Below are positions 1 through 12,965 of a stretch of DNA of 64,000 nucleotides, piece by piece. A program made the translations under genes and the position numbers. Positions within the stretch are counted from its first letter, which is position 1, and each line of letters begins with the position of its first letter. Source of the stretch: Hawksworthiomyces lignivorus (Eukaryota; Ascomycota; Sordariomycetes; Ophiostomatales; Ophiostomataceae); assembly GCA_002917075.1 (NCBI GenBank), contig NTMA01000002.1:186001-250000 (forward strand), in the 5' to 3' direction. Under the pieces are notes generated by a model that was not told the origin of the DNA, did no database searches, and saw nothing but the letters and a program-made list of their open reading frames with translations.

Positions 1-2121
1 CTTACCCATACAAGTTGCGCAAGCGCACTACTTCGGGAGTTTGCTGACCTTGCGCTTCCGTTCTCCGTCCTCATATTGCATGGCACCCCTGTCCTTTCGT
101 TGAAGATGAGTCCTTAATAATTCAATGAACTGTGACATAAAAAGTTACCTTTCTATTCGACTTCCATTATATGTTGATCTGTCTAGACTTATGAAGAACG
201 TCCTGTGCCTTTCTGCGAATTCATATTCTGCTCGAAGTATGCATCAGCAACAGCCTTTAGATAGACCTTTGAATTGAAGAATTAGAGGGCGAAGAAATCC
301 GTAGATGTCGTGGATAATAAGAGGGCATAGACAACTAAGATTTAGACAGCGAAAGGCCAAGCCAAAGAAGAGTCGAGGAAGAAACTGACCACGCCACATA
401 AGGATTCGCCAGTACGCAGGGTCAAAATAAACTGCTTCGGGATGTTCTTTTCCCGCTTGGCTGTCTCATTGTCTGTTCTCTGCAGGAGCAAGCAACTTGC
501 AGACGAACCACGCACATCTGTGCTGCATGCTCCTTGCTTTACCCTCTGTTAACTCAATTCCTAATTATCGATTCCATTTCCATCCTCCAGATTGATAACG
601 GATTTGATTTTAGTTCTACTGATGCCTTGAAATTTCGATTATCTTAAGCCTATTTTGTTGAATGATCACCGTTTTCAAATGTCTTCCCTACCGTTTTGAC
701 TTTCTTTGACCTAGTTCTGGCCGTCACTATTTTGCTGAAAAATGTGACGGCATCTCAAAACTTCATCAGATCTTTGTCCAGCTTTGTGGTAAAGTATCTT
801 GACTATACAGAAGTGCCATTCTTCGTGCAAAGTCGCTAGACCGTTTACCCTTCGGCGTATCCGCTCTGGAGACTTATCAACCATAGATGACAAGAATGAC
901 TCTGATGGAAATGAAGCATGAAACGTAAAGCTTGCTTCCACTAACCGTTTTGTCCATTGCTTGCTAATACCGTCATTGAATCCACCTATTTCGCCTCTCA
1001 TACCAGCATTCCAAGAGTCACTACAACGGCCACCACCCACTTCCACTCTCTTTATGAGGCCGATTTACTCTCCCAACCGCCCTCTTTAGAATACCTGCTT
1101 TCTAATATACATTCCTGCATACCCCAGCTTAGTCTGGTGTCTATTCTAAACGCGTTGATATTGCTCCCCTGGTCGACAGAACCGGATGATTTCCAAGACG
1201 ATCGATCTCTGGTGACAGCGGAGACTCTGTTCTTCTCTGCTTCCCCTTCTTTCTTTCTTTTCTCTTCCCTTCATTTAATTTGTTTGGTTAGGGATTTTTT
1301 TCCTTTTATCTAAGGGAATCTTAACTGGATTTTCTGCCTTGGAATTTTCCTTTTTTTGCTCCTTGATCTTCGACGGGTCTTTCCAGAAAGCCCCTTCAGT
1401 ACAACATACAAACTCTAATAACCCGCGTGCTCGGCAACATACTTCCACTTTCATTTCGTCCATATCAATCATTTTTAATACATTCTATATCTTCTTAATT
1501 CATTTTTACCCCATACTTTTTCTCTTGAGTTTTCTTTCTGCTATATCCCGCCCCTGTTGCAAGACCTCTCCTTTGCCTCTAGATTCGACTAGACCCTTGT
1601 CTAGCTTTTCGATAAAACTTGCTCACTATCCTGCTCATATCTTTGACAGCATCTCTTTCTTAGCGCATTCCTTTGTGAACAGGACAACCGAAACGAACCT
1701 ACAAAATCAACAGCGATACTTTCAAAGCGGTTAGCTGGCGGCTCTCTGGTTGTGGCCGTGTAATCCAAAATTCACGACAGTTGTTTAAAAACCTTGCATA
1801 TCCATCACAGGCGCCTACGGCCATCAACATACGATCAGAAAGGCTGCGAGCGTGGACTAACGGATCCAGCCAAATGAACCGCTCGTGAGGTCAACTGGGT
1901 TTAAAGTTTAGAAGGGTCTCTGTCGCAGATAGTCTGTTCCTGGCTTGCTATCTAGTTTTCCTCTCTTTTCGTTTCTCCAAAGACGAGAGAAGCGTGCGTT
2001 AGTTGTAGAGGCAAGAAAATACTGACCACGGCTGACCTGGGAGTCGCCGTGGCTATTGGCATCTCTCCAACCCGGCATCGCGCCCACCGACAGTGGTGTG
2101 GCTACCGGCAAGGACACGAGC
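1..2121. other. Intergenic / 5' leader region, no gene recognised
   Basis: Only short ORFs without recognisable domains are present. From about 950 to 1700 the plus strand is strongly pyrimidine-rich, as is common in promoters and long 5' leaders of filamentous ascomycetes, so much of this stretch may be promoter and leader of the zinc-cluster gene that follows. I see no terminal part of another gene at the window edge. Confidence 0.5.
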
Positions 2122-5100
2122 ATGAGCATGAGCTTAGATGCGTGTTCAAGGGCGACAGATCGGCGTCGTCCCTCATCGTCTGCTTCTTTTAGTCTTTCAA
2201 GTACATCATCACCACCCTCATTTCTTCCATCTTCGTCTTCATTCTCTGCAGCCCATGGTGCGATTGCATCCCTGCAATCACTGGCAAAGACAGAAAATTC
2301 CCATACTGCCTCGGACAGCTCGTCTCCACGACCGCAAGCTTTCTCAGCAAGTGAAAATGTCTCCAGAAACTTCGCAGCAGGTTCTTGCAATAACTGTGAT
2401 TATTTGCATCCGAAACGTTCTCAATTTACTACAGCACCTTATCACCCAGTTGGAGCCTCTAATACTTTACCGCCGCCAACTCTACCTCTTCCTCAACTGC
2501 CGTCTTCTTCGCAGCCAAATTCATTACCGCAGCTGCCTCCTCTTCTCTTGCCGGCTCCCCTTACCCAAGCAGCAGTAGATCTAAGAAGGCTCAGCTCTTC
2601 CCAATCTGTTGGAAGCCGCCCACCCACGGCAAACAGCAGTATCGGTCTTTCTCCTATTACAGGGCGCACGGTTCTTCCGATAAGCCGAAGAAATAGCAAT
2701 AACGAGACGGGGCCCAGTCGTCCACCAACATCAGACAGCCGAAGGAGCAGCCAAGCGAGTGTTCGTCTTGAAGTAGGGGCCATGGAGAATCGCCGCTCTA
2801 GCGGCGGCCAAGCGAAACCGGTAGCTGTCAAGAAAGAAGCAACTGGTGTGTCTTCGTCCATCACAGAAGGATCAACCAGCGCATCTCCATCCTCTCCAGC
2901 TGCATCTACAACTCCCGTCAAATCGCGAAGAGTACGCACCGGGTGTCTGACGTGCCGCGAGAGGCATCTCAAATGCGACGAAAGTCTCCCTGACTGTCTG
3001 AATTGCCGGAAAGGCAATCGTGAGTGCAAACGTGGACTGAGGCTCAATTTCATCGATATACAGATGAAGCCCATTCCGCATATTCCACCAGTAACTGAAT
3101 GGAATGGTACGCCTAGGTCTATAATATAAGAAAGAACCTACAGTTATTTTAAGAATGCTAACTCTATGTTGCGGCAGTGTCTTTCATGGACGAATCTCGA
3201 TTGATTGCTTCGGAATACGTAGGAGGCACCAGTCGCTATCCGCGCATGAAAGGAACTTCTAGTCCGCCTCTGCGAGAAACAGAAAGCGAAACACAGGCAC
3301 TCAAGCGCCGGCGGCCATCTGGAAGCACCCTGAGAACCACCAATGCAAGCAAAGATTTCGATGGTGCGATGTATCCAGGAATTTTTTCAGTCAGTGGCCA
3401 GCCAACGGCGTCGTCGACCACGTACAACCCGCAACCACTGAGAGAAGGACAGATACACAGACGGAATAATTTTTATTTGCTCAATTCACTTGCTCAAGAA
3501 ACGGTTCACAAAGAATCTACCGCACTTTCTGCAACCGGTGCTAGGTTAGAGGAAGGATTCAGTTCTTCCATCGACAAGGACGATATAAAACAACGGAGAC
3601 ACGCGTACCATGCCAGTGATGCATCAAGCATCGCTTCATTCACGGGACGGCACGGAATTGGACCCTCTCCAAGAGCTTCCTTCCGAGTAGAGGCTGGGAG
3701 GAGTCCCAGCGGTGCAAGCTCAGGAAGCACTGCTAGGCAGAGTGGCGTGGGCAGCACAGGTCTTCCAAGTGATGCCATGCCTGAAGGACTCCCTACCCCA
3801 CCGTCAGAAAAAGGCGGACTGTTGAGAGGTGATAATGCTGCCAATAGTTTTGGTATGGCAGGCGGTTTTGACAATGTCTACAATAACAGCGGGAATGCTG
3901 GCAATGGGGAAAGAGTCTGTTTGAATTCTCCAGACGAGGTTCTGTTCATGCAAGTTTTTGTTGAGGAAGTGGGTGTTTGGATGGATTCGTTCGACAGGGA
4001 TAAACACTTCAGTCGCATTGTCCCTTTTGCAGCGTTGAAATCACCGATGCTATTGAATGCTTTTCTGGCGTGCGGAGTCAAGCACCTCACGCTGGTGAAC
4101 GAAGCCTACAAGGACGACAAAGCCCTGTTCTACTACGATACAGCAACGACACAGCTCCTCCGCAATCTTCAAAATCCAGACCGCGACATCGTCGAATGTG
4201 CAACGACAGCAGTTGTCCTCAATGTGTACGAGATTATGAGTGAAAAATCCAGCGAACGCATGAGTCATATTGCTGGTGCTCGTGCCTTGATCCGGGAGTG
4301 CGGCTGGGATGCTCGGAGCAAAGGCATTGGCGCCGCTTGCTTTTGGCTGAATATCGGAATGGAAGTTCTCAGCTGTCTCGCCTTTAACTGGCAGACTGCG
4401 TGGGATCCAGATCATTGGGGCCTCGACCTTACATTCGCAATAGAAGTAGAAAACAAAGACGATGGAGACGGCTACGGACAAGGAAACAAGGACGTGCTCC
4501 TAGCAGTCACAACAGACAAAACTGACAACAAATCACGGAATTCGCACACGTCCATAGCAGCAAAGCCTTCAACTACTTCTACCGCACCGACAATTGCCTT
4601 CGGAGCAGACGCAAATGAGGAAGTTTGGGTGCACCGGATATTCTATATTGTGGCCAAAATTGCCAACTTCCGGGCCAGCATTCCTCGTTTCCAAGAGCCC
4701 TTGCCTCATGATGAGCAAATCCGTTTGCAGAATCGCTATTCTGAGTGGAAGAGGCTTAAAACTCTCTGTGAAATTTGGAACCGTGACTGTCCTCGCTCAA
4801 TGCATCCTTTCGGCTACTTGGCCCCGTCTCAGCGTTCATCGGCTTCGATCTTCCCTAATATTTGGTATGTACCTTAGTTTATAATTTTATCAGAAGGAGG
4901 ATTCGGACGCAAAATGACAGCGGAATACTAATTTGTCTGAGGCTCATTAAACGCGCTGCTGTTGTTGGGCGCCTCTTCTATCACACCGCCATGGTGTTAC
5001 TTCACCAGGTCAACCCGGTCGATCCCCATGACTCTGTTAATAATCAGAATGCACAGCAATACCATGCTCGTCAAGTTTGCGGTATCGTTGCTCACACCAA

Positions 5101-5731
5101 AGATCGAGGAGTAGCAAGCGTAGCCCTCCGCAGCCTGGCCATTTCTGCCTTAATTCTACGTGATCCACGCGAGCAGGACGAAGTCTTCGCGCTCCTTACA
5201 AAGATCACGACCGAGACTGGTTGGCGTATTGGAAAGATATGTGCAGAGCTTCAGCAAGCATGGGGTCGCGAAATAAAACCACTCAACACCATTGCAACAT
5301 CTTCGCCATCTACTCTCCCTCTACCTGCTGTCGACCTTCCACCGGCGGCTCTATTTCCGAATAGCTTCAGCCTAAGTCTAAACTCTGGGCCCAGTACCAG
5401 CCTTGCAACGCTAGCACCGCCAAATGTTGCGGCGGCTGCTACAACTAGGCGAACTTTACCAGGTCCTAGCAGCGTGGCTTCCGTTGATGGGCCTCGCCAT
5501 CTACGGATGCATTCCACAGCATCAATCGCATCCAATACATCAGCATCGGTCGTTGCCACGACTTCATCGTCAACGCTCTCTTCACCAGCTATGGCTGCTC
5601 CGATGCCTTACAGGCCGCCACAACTAATGAATCCCCTATTGCACGCTGATTTCAATCTACCAGACCATCCATACAAGGCCTATTATAGACCACCTAATGA
5701 TTCAAACCACTTTCATTCACAGGCCTTTTAA
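2122..5731 (+). CDS. Zn2Cys6 transcription factor, OefC-like, three exons
   Basis: A predicted nuclear DNA-binding regulator of about 1153 residues. Exons are 2122-3106, 3178-4864 and 4942-5731; both introns (71 and 77 nt) have GT-AG ends and restore one frame. The first 270 residues are Ser/Pro-rich. The zinc cluster follows as C-x2-C-x6-C-x6-C-x2-C-x6-C (about C275 to C302), inside a block reading [16 protein letters not shown] and ending in RLNFID. After the first intron comes the conserved [13 protein letters not shown] stretch, and then a Fungal_trans_2-like helical region across exons 2-3, including a [17 protein letters not shown] segment created by splicing. The C-terminus is low complexity. 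The zinc-cluster block resembles A. nidulans OefC, linked to fluffy developmental phenotypes; that assignment is from memory and tentative. The ATG at 2122 is the first in frame, but the frame is open back to 2026, so an extra upstream exon is possible. Confidence 0.85.
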
Positions 5732-6531
5732 TCCAAGTTTCACTTATCAATCTTTTCTGTCATTACGTTTGATTCCATCCTTCTGAGTTATAAAGTTTTT
5801 CTGCGACGTTAATTTTCTTTTCCTCACAAATGCTTAGTTTTCAACATCTCATACCTACTATTATTTTGTTCTTTATTGTCTTTGTCAAGGGGTAGTTTTA
5901 GAAATCCACACAAAATGGTATGCATGCGCTGCAGTTGTAGCAGCGTCTCAATGCTCTGGGCGCCACTGGTGGCGGAAACACATAGATGAGCTGGGCTGTC
6001 TTTTCACACTTTTTCTCTCTGGATGTAGATCACGGAGTTTCCTCCTATTTTTGTTTTGTTTTGTTTTCTTTTTGTCTTCTCTTTCGGGTTGCTTTACGTG
6101 TCACGGCCGATTTGCTGCTTGGAAAGGATTTCCTTTGTCACAAAAGAGTTTTGCATTGGGCTCAGGAACAGGCGGATAGTCCAGCCAAAAGAATACCCCC
6201 TTTTTTTAAGAACATGCCAAATAATATATTTGTTTGGATTTGGTATCATACTTTTCATTTGTCTCGTTAAAATTTTTTGTCTATCCTTTTAAATGTGCTA
6301 GACGCATATAGCCTAGTAATTTCTCTATGGGCTCTAAGTTCTGAACGTTATTCTACTGTCTTCCTACTCTCCGTCATTGTAGGTCTCCCGTGGTGAACCG
6401 GTGATTTCTTTCAGACCTTACTGTAGAATAAACGATAATCTCGCGCTCTGAAAAATAATGATGACGTCCTATCATACTGTTTACGAAATAATAAATGGAT
6501 CTCGCGAATGCCGTCGCATTACGCAATGGGC
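5732..6531. other. Intergenic, convergent 3' regions
   Basis: AT-rich DNA between the tail-to-tail zinc-cluster gene and HAD phosphatase gene. It contains only short ORFs with no recognisable domain and probably carries both 3' UTRs. Confidence 0.5.
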
Positions 6532-7593
6532 TCACTCCGCCTTGACAGCCGAATCAGTCCGGAGGACTGTGGTGCTGGCAGCGGCATCTCCGCTCTCGAC
6601 AGTGGGCGGCGGCACCACGATGCCGTAGCGCGCGTAGGGGAAGTTCTCCAGCGTGACTAGGTACTCGGCCCAGCCGTCGTCGAGCTCGCCCGGCGGCGTG
6701 GCGGCGCCGTCCTCGCCGGCCTCGCCGGTCCTGCCGGCCATCACCTCGCGCTCGCGGCCGGCGTACTCGATCTTGAGCTCCGGATGCGGACACCAGACGA
6801 CGCGCATGCCCGCGCGGCGGCCGGCTTCGACGCCGGGGACGCTGTCTTCAAAGACGAGGCACTCCTCCGGCCGGACGGGGGGCTCGCCGGGCGCCAGCGT
6901 CTCGTTGATGGTCTGGAGCGCCAGCAGGTAGATGTCTGGCAGCGGCTTGCCGCGGCCCGGGGCAATGCGCGGGTCGTCGCCGAGGACGCGGCGCGGCGCC
7001 TCAAAGACGGAAAAGAGCTCGGTCAGGTGGGTCGTCTTGAGGTGGAAGTTGTTCGTCTGCGATGACGTGGCGAGAGCGATGTGGACGCGGTGCCCGGCGC
7101 CTTCGCCCGCGGCCGAGGCGGCACCGTTGCTGGTGCTGCCGGCCTTGGCCTGCTCCTCCCAGTAACGCGTGCGGCCGAGGTTCTGGAGCAGCTCAGCGAT
7201 GCCGGGCAGCGGCTGCGCCTTGGGGAAGTTCTCGCGCTGCAGCGCCGACACCTCCTCATGGAACTGGGCGTGAGGGATGGGTAGCTGCGACCAGGCCATG
7301 AAGATCTTGGTGGACTCGACCATGGGCCGGCCCTGCAACTTTGCCTTGATGGACCACGGCATCTTAGGCCGGCCATAGCGGGCAAGAATGGCATTGATGC
7401 AGAGCGTATAGATGTCTTCAGTGTCCAGCAGCAGGCCATCCATGTCGAAGAGGCACGCCCGCACAGGCGGGAAACTAGGTGAAATAGGTTAGCATGCTTG
7501 TGGAACGCGCAGGATGCCATTGTGACTTGTCACGGAGCCAAATCTGTTGATATGACCAAATTTTTTATTTACTTACTCGGTCTTGGGAGCCAT
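6532..7593 (-). CDS. HAD-superfamily phosphatase (YKL033W-A / pseudouridine-phosphatase-like)
   Basis: A 319-residue hydrolase in two exons, 7593-7577 and 7474-6532. The first exon encodes only MAPKT plus two bases; the 102-nt intron has GTAAGT and CACCTAG ends and joins to FPPVRACLFDMDG. HAD motif I is DMDGLLLDTED, with the nucleophile and acid/base aspartates. Motif III includes the Lys of RGKPLPDIYL, and motif IV is the acidic LVFEDSVPGVEAG. A helical cap sits between motifs I and III (subfamily I). Closest remembered relatives are yeast YKL033W-A and human HDHD1 (pseudouridine 5'-phosphatase), from the similar start CLFDMDGLL.TEDIYT. The substrate cannot be read from sequence. The coding region is far more GC-rich than its flanks. 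Confidence 0.9.
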
Positions 7594-8347
7594 TATCAGA
7601 GCACAAAGTCGCTTATAATGTGCGAGTGAGTTAGATGTAGTTTGAAAGTTGATGGCGAGAACCTTGCCCCTTTTTCACAAACAGGAGACAAAGGGTCTGA
7701 GCTAGAACGTCTAGTGTCTATTATGATGTTTTTTAAAAATGAAAATAAGCAGAAAGTAAGGAGAAGGGCGGAAAGACGAGAATTGAAGATTGGTATCTAA
7801 GTTGACATTTGCGAATGAGTCAACAGAAAATTCGAGGCAGAAAAGGACCAATGGACAGCGATTGCACGACCTAGTGAGAGAATAAGAGGGTGCCAAGCGG
7901 TGGACTGATTAGGGAGCGACTAAGTTAGACAGTAAGATAGAGAGATGCAGCAGAACGATATCTGAAATGACTGAAAAGATAGGCAAAGTTTTTCGTTTGC
8001 GTAGGTAGATTAAAGCAAACGCTCCGGCTCCTGGCGAGAAATAGTCGTGCGGTCCGACATGTGTCTGAAAAGTGGGGCCGCCGCCAGCTGCGCTCTCCTG
8101 CCTGTCGCCCCGAAAGCTTACCTTGGAGCTTGAAGCTGAAAAAATGACCCCGCCAAACTATGTAAGATACCTGATATAGTGGGCTGCACAGAGTACATGA
8201 CATAGTTTGGCGTCTGCTCACTAGAACTCAAGTTGGATGCTGACGAACTGCACCGTAGTCCGACGGTTGATCAGCTTTCTGCCCTCTTATCATATTCACT
8301 CTCCATCTTTTTGTTCCCATTTTCTTCTGTTTTGTCCCAGAGTGCAG
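7594..8347. other. Divergent promoter region between HAD and TPR genes
   Basis: About 750 nt between two head-to-head genes, probably holding both promoters and 5' UTRs. A pyrimidine-rich run occurs at 8270-8340, just before the TPR gene ATG. No further gene is seen. Confidence 0.5.
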
Positions 8348-9400
8348 ATGCCAGGAAACCCGGGCCCTGCGGGGCGCTTCGGCAAAGACCAGAAATCAGC
8401 ACCGGCAGAAAAGACAGAGGAAGCACGGCAAGAAAATCAGCCTGGAGATGGGCCAACACAAGACCCGATCGACGATGATGAACCCGCTAAATTCGATCCG
8501 GAGCAGGAAGCAGTACGTCTTTGCTGATATCTTTTTTGGTCACCTTTGCAGACACCGCGGTAGTTCCTCGTTCTCAGCTGACTATTTTCAGTCTCTTCTC
8601 GCCGAAGCCAATTCCCACAAGGCAGATGCGAACGCACTGTTTGCCCGCTCTAAACTGGATGCCGCTCTGACCGCTTACGAGAACGCTGTAGCTGTCTTGC
8701 CGAACTACCTCTATTATGATTTGGCCGTGCTGCGGTCCAATATGGCGGCATGCCATATAAAGCTGTCAGCTTGGAAAGAGGCTATTCAGAGCGCTACTGA
8801 TTCCCTCACAGCGCTCGACAAAGACGAGAAGAAGGCAGAGAAGGAGAAAGCCGCGGGAGCAGAGGATACTACTGAAAAGGAAGACGAAGAAGAGGAAGTA
8901 GAGGAAGAAATTATCAGTGAAGGTGCGGCCAAGGCAGCTCGACCTCCGCCGCCACCTCCCAAGGCGAAAACCCCTACCGCAGAAGATCGCCTTCGCATAC
9001 GCGCCAAGGCCCTTCTCCGCCGAGGTCGTGCTCGCTCCGAATTAGGCGGTTGGGCCAACTTGGCGGGTGCTGAAGAAGATTACAAAGCGCTGGCAAACTT
9101 GCCTTCTGGTACCCTGAGCGACATTGACCGGAGATTTGTACAGAAACAGTTGCGTGACCTACCGGCGCAGACCAACAAGGCTAAAGATCAAGAGATGGGC
9201 GAGATGATGGGCAAACTGAAAGAGGTAAGTAAGAGAGAGAGCGTGATAGGAGTTGATTGTGCCGCGTATTAACAATGTCCCACTAGCTCGGAAACGGTAT
9301 TCTTCGGCCGTTCGGCATCAGCACTGACAACTTTCAAATGGTCAAGGATGAGAAAACAGGCGGATACAGTATGAACTTTCGGCAGAATCCAGGAAATTAG
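8348..9400 (+). CDS. TPR-repeat co-chaperone, TTC1-like
   Basis: A protein of about 303 residues from exons 8348-8512, 8592-9224 and 9287-9400. All splice junctions are GT-AG and phase 0. The N-terminal 55 residues are polar. TPR repeats start with [16 protein letters not shown] and continue through [22 protein letters not shown] very acidic Glu/Lys segment and a Pro-rich patch interrupt the array at about residues 130-175, before a last TPR containing [11 protein letters not shown]. Exon 3 encodes the family-typical tail [17 protein letters not shown], ending in the SMNFRQNP motif; this tail is what points to the TTC1 family. TTC1 proteins are thought to act as cytosolic adaptors for Hsp70/Hsp90-type chaperones. 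The role here is inferred from family. Confidence 0.88.
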
Positions 9401-11076
9401 AAAAGTCATCCTGATATGTGATGGATAACGGGTGCATAATTGGATGGACAGGAATGGGGGCTGCAACGTGGACAACATGTTTAACGCGAGCTAGGAACGA
9501 CTAAAAGGGAAGGAATTCTGCTGGGTACAAGCACATTGAGAGCATTGGATATTTGGGTATCTGACACTGGCATGTTTGAGGCGTTTTTTTCATAATTTTA
9601 CACAGGCATAGGATAAAGGAGGCAACACAAGCACAAGTGGCAGCATGAGTACAATTGGCTAGTCTTTGACCATCCGCTGACGAGCAGACATGGCTGTGAA
9701 TCTGGATAGCAAGAACATCACTTTCTCTGTTTCTCATCCGAGAACCAATCTCCATGGAGCTCTTGAGGCGTCTTGAAGGAAAACGGGTAGCAGGACTGCG
9801 GACGGCTTACGGGGAGTACAATGGAGCAGAATCCGTCGAGCTCTGTCTGAAATCGAGGTGGCCAAGTGTCTGACAAACCAGCTAGCATGCCCTATTGCGA
9901 CAGCCTTAATCGGGAAATGAACCGAGCCGTGCCAACGACAAATATCGAAATCCCATGCAGAACGGCCCCTATCACAGTTAGAAATTACATGTGGAATTGC
10001 GAGACAACTGACCTGGTATCACGAATTGGGGATGCCACAAGTGGAGAAAAAGAGCTGTGCAAAACAAGGCGCTTGTCCGCTTTAGGAAAACGAGGATTAG
10101 CGCCCGCTGGTGGCCGAAACGATATGGAAAATCGACCGCCGCACAAACCTAAATCTTGACCCATCCACACCGTTTCTCTTTTGCTTCTTCTTCGTCTCCC
10201 CTTTCTCCTCTCACTCTCCACCACGCACCAGGCTGGACCCCCCATCCACGCCTTTTCATTCGATTATCCTACCGTTCCTGATACGGGTCGTGGTTTGTCA
10301 TTTATTACTTTTCGAAGCCGTTCCTTCGGTTAGTCCCTTTCGGGTGTGTTGCCTCGCCTTGTGCCTCTCTTCCTTTATGCCGTCATGATCTGTCCTGCTA
10401 AACGTACCCTTTCCCATCAGCCAATTCCCATCCAATCCCATTCCTTCCGTGCCAAAACGATAGGCCAGGATACGGAAAAGGAACGAAGGCGGCATCCAGA
10501 GACAAGATCCTGCTAGTGACGTTGTAGGGAAAGGCTTCCAGACGAGCCGTGAAAGATACCAATTGCAGGGCCAAGAGAGCCAAGCAAGGCTGTCTCTATC
10601 GTCACCCTTCTCTCCCACGTCTTCCGCACACTCCTCCCCGTTCAGCCTCTCTGTCCCCTTGTCTTTCTTGTACTCCAGATTTGTAATTCCCCACCACCTG
10701 TTTGTTTGATTCCTTGTTTCGGTTGTCACCTCTCATAATTAAGCGCATATCACGCTCCTTGCTTCGAGAGTCCTTTCCCGTGCACAGCTCCCGGACCCGC
10801 TTCCTCTCTTCGTTTTCCTTTTCGGGGGTTGTTTTAAAGAGAGCAGCAAAAACGTTTGCTCCCCACGCCCTCCCTCGAAATACATCGTACCGACCGTCTG
10901 GCTCGTTCCCACACCCCTCCCCCTTCCTCAGCCCATCCTTCTTTGGCTTCCTTCAGTGGTGGCGTTCAGCTGAGCTAGAGGAAGCCAGAAGGACAGACGA
11001 AAAACAGGAAAAGTGGGGTTGAAACGGCATTTTGTCACTTCTGCTCAATTGTCTCTTGTATCTTCGACATGCAGAG
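9401..11076. other. Intergenic, probable long leader of the UPC2-like gene
   Basis: No gene recognised. The first 700 nt probably contain the 3' UTR of the TPR gene. From about 10150 to 11040 the plus strand is a series of C/T-rich tracts, a pattern that often precedes regulator genes in these fungi. Short ORFs on both strands here lack domains and proper contexts. Confidence 0.45.
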
Positions 11077-12965
11077 ATGGGCGCCACAGGTCGTGCTCGG
11101 CTACCCGAGGCCTCAAATCCTGGCTTGTTCCAGGTAATCTCCCTCGGAGGTAGCAGCGATGGCCAGCAGACGCGTGAATACAAGCGGAGGCGGCCCCACA
11201 AGAAGTCCCGAGCCGGGTGCTTGGGCTGCAAGCAGAGGCGGGTCAAGGTACGTGCACGACGTACAGATGCAGAGTTTCTTTTTATTTTATTTTTGCTTTT
11301 TCTTATCTGTCATTTTCCTGTGTCTGTTCAATGCCGCCTTCTCCTACCGCGTGCTCTCCATGTTCACCCTATTGTGCTCTTCATGATTCTGCGTGTAGAT
11401 TATCTAAATAGCGCTTGTATCGGCTGACGTGATCTCTTGCGTCTCCTTAGTGTGATCAGGCTATGCCCACATGCCTCCGATGTAGGCGAAACCAACGAGA
11501 ATGCATATATGAAAACACAGAGGTAGCTGCAGGTAGCCATCCCAAAGGACAGCAGCAGCCACAGCAGGCCAGACAGCCTGCGGCATCAAGCAGCTCGACC
11601 ACACCAAGCGGCCGTGGCCCGGGCGGATCCGGTGCGAGCCAAACAGTGCCACACAGTGGTACCGAGGCAGGAGTGGGATATGGGGCCAGCGCTGGTTATG
11701 GCATCTCCAGCAGCCGCCCCCCTAACACAGGCACCATCGTCCCCTTGCAGTCTTATCTGCCGAGCCCCCCCCGGCTGATACACCCTCAGCCATTCCAAAT
11801 TAATGGTCAGGAATTCGGCACGCCGTCAAATCAACTGCTCCACCACTTCGAGACAGTTGGCAGCGCCATCTTTGACATGCCCAATTTTATGGGGCCCATG
11901 CTGTCGTTTGCCCTGCAGTTCTCCCACTTTCGGTGTACCATTCTGGCGGTAGCCGCCTCTCACCTAAACCACAAAGCCCCGGGTTTTAGAGGCTACCAGC
12001 TAGCAAAGCACTACCAGCAAACGCTGGCGCTACAATCGTATCAGCTGGCGCTGTCCACGCCGTTTGTAAGACAGGGCCAGATCGGCGTGGACGTGCTGCT
12101 CATGACAGCCATGCTTATGAACATGATGTCATTCATAATGCCTCTGGACGACAACGCGTCGCCAGTGATCTGGATGGGTCCAGATGCGGGGCCTCCCCCT
12201 CCCTGCGCCGACCCGGACCCAGACCCCACACGCTCGTGGGTCTTCAGCACGCACCCCGACCGCCTGGGCTGGCTCGCCTTGGGCATGGGGCTGACGCCGC
12301 TGCTGATTGCCACGGGGCCCTGGCGCGAGAAGAGCCGCCTGCGCCTTCTCTTTGCCAACTCCGACGACGAGCGCCGCACGCTGTCCGGCACCTGGCAGAG
12401 CCTCAGCCGGGTGCCGCAGACGTGGCTCGACCTGTTCGGCTACGACCGGCGCTCGACGCCGCGTGCGGGGACGCGGAGCGGCGGCGTCAACACGCCGCTC
12501 GGAGGGAGCCCGGGCAGCTCAGGCAGCTCCCCGAACGCGAGCGGCAGCAGTCCCGGGAGCAGCGGCGGCGAGACCATCAGCGAGTTTGACCGGCTGTACC
12601 GGGCGCCGCTGCGCGTCATCGCCGAGATCCGGCACATGCCCGCCAATGAGCGCAATCTGCTGCAGTACTTCCAGTTCATGGGCCAGCTGGACAACGATTT
12701 CCGGCAGAAGCTGCTCGACCGCGACGAGAAGGCGCTCTGGCTGTTCGGCATGTGGATGGGCATCCTGTGCCGCTACAGCCACGTATGGTGGACGCGACGC
12801 CGCACCCGGTGCGACTTCCGCGCCATCCGGCTGTGGCTGCACCTGGTGGGCGTCCACCACCGGCCCGGGCGCGAGGGCCAGATGTGGCGCCAGCTGCTGC
12901 AAGACCTCGACGACACCTGGGGTTACGATTTCCGATCGGACGCGTATATGCAGAGCGTGTTATGA
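11077..12965 (+). CDS. Zn2Cys6 transcription factor, UPC2-like / Fungal_trans_2 type
   Basis: A predicted nuclear regulator of 561 residues in two exons, 11077-11247 and 11451-12965. The 203-nt phase-0 intron splits the zinc cluster between its second and third cysteine (C48, C51 in exon 1; C58, C65, C68, C75 in exon 2). The basic block HKKSRAGCLGCKQRRVK next to the cluster is typical of the sterol-uptake-control (UPC2-like) group. A Gly/Ser/Pro-rich linker follows. The regulatory domain has the hallmark stretches LLHHFETVGSAIF, FRCTILAVAASHLNH and HPDRLGWLALGMG. The GC content rises strongly from 12200 onward. Whether it controls sterol genes is not shown; many proteins of this group have other targets. 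An internal Gly/Ser-rich insertion lies at about residues 395-430. Confidence 0.88.

Noticed and set aside
4865..4909. Earlier acceptor for intron 2 of the OefC-like gene (TTATCAG)
   Set aside because: It would leave a 45-nt intron, and the joined protein would insert residues that interrupt the conserved W-L-I-K-R-A-A segment; the acceptor at 4940-4941 restores it.
10298..10729. 143-codon minus-strand ORF ahead of the UPC2-like gene
   Set aside because: It lies in the pyrimidine-rich leader region and shows no domain or conserved segment.
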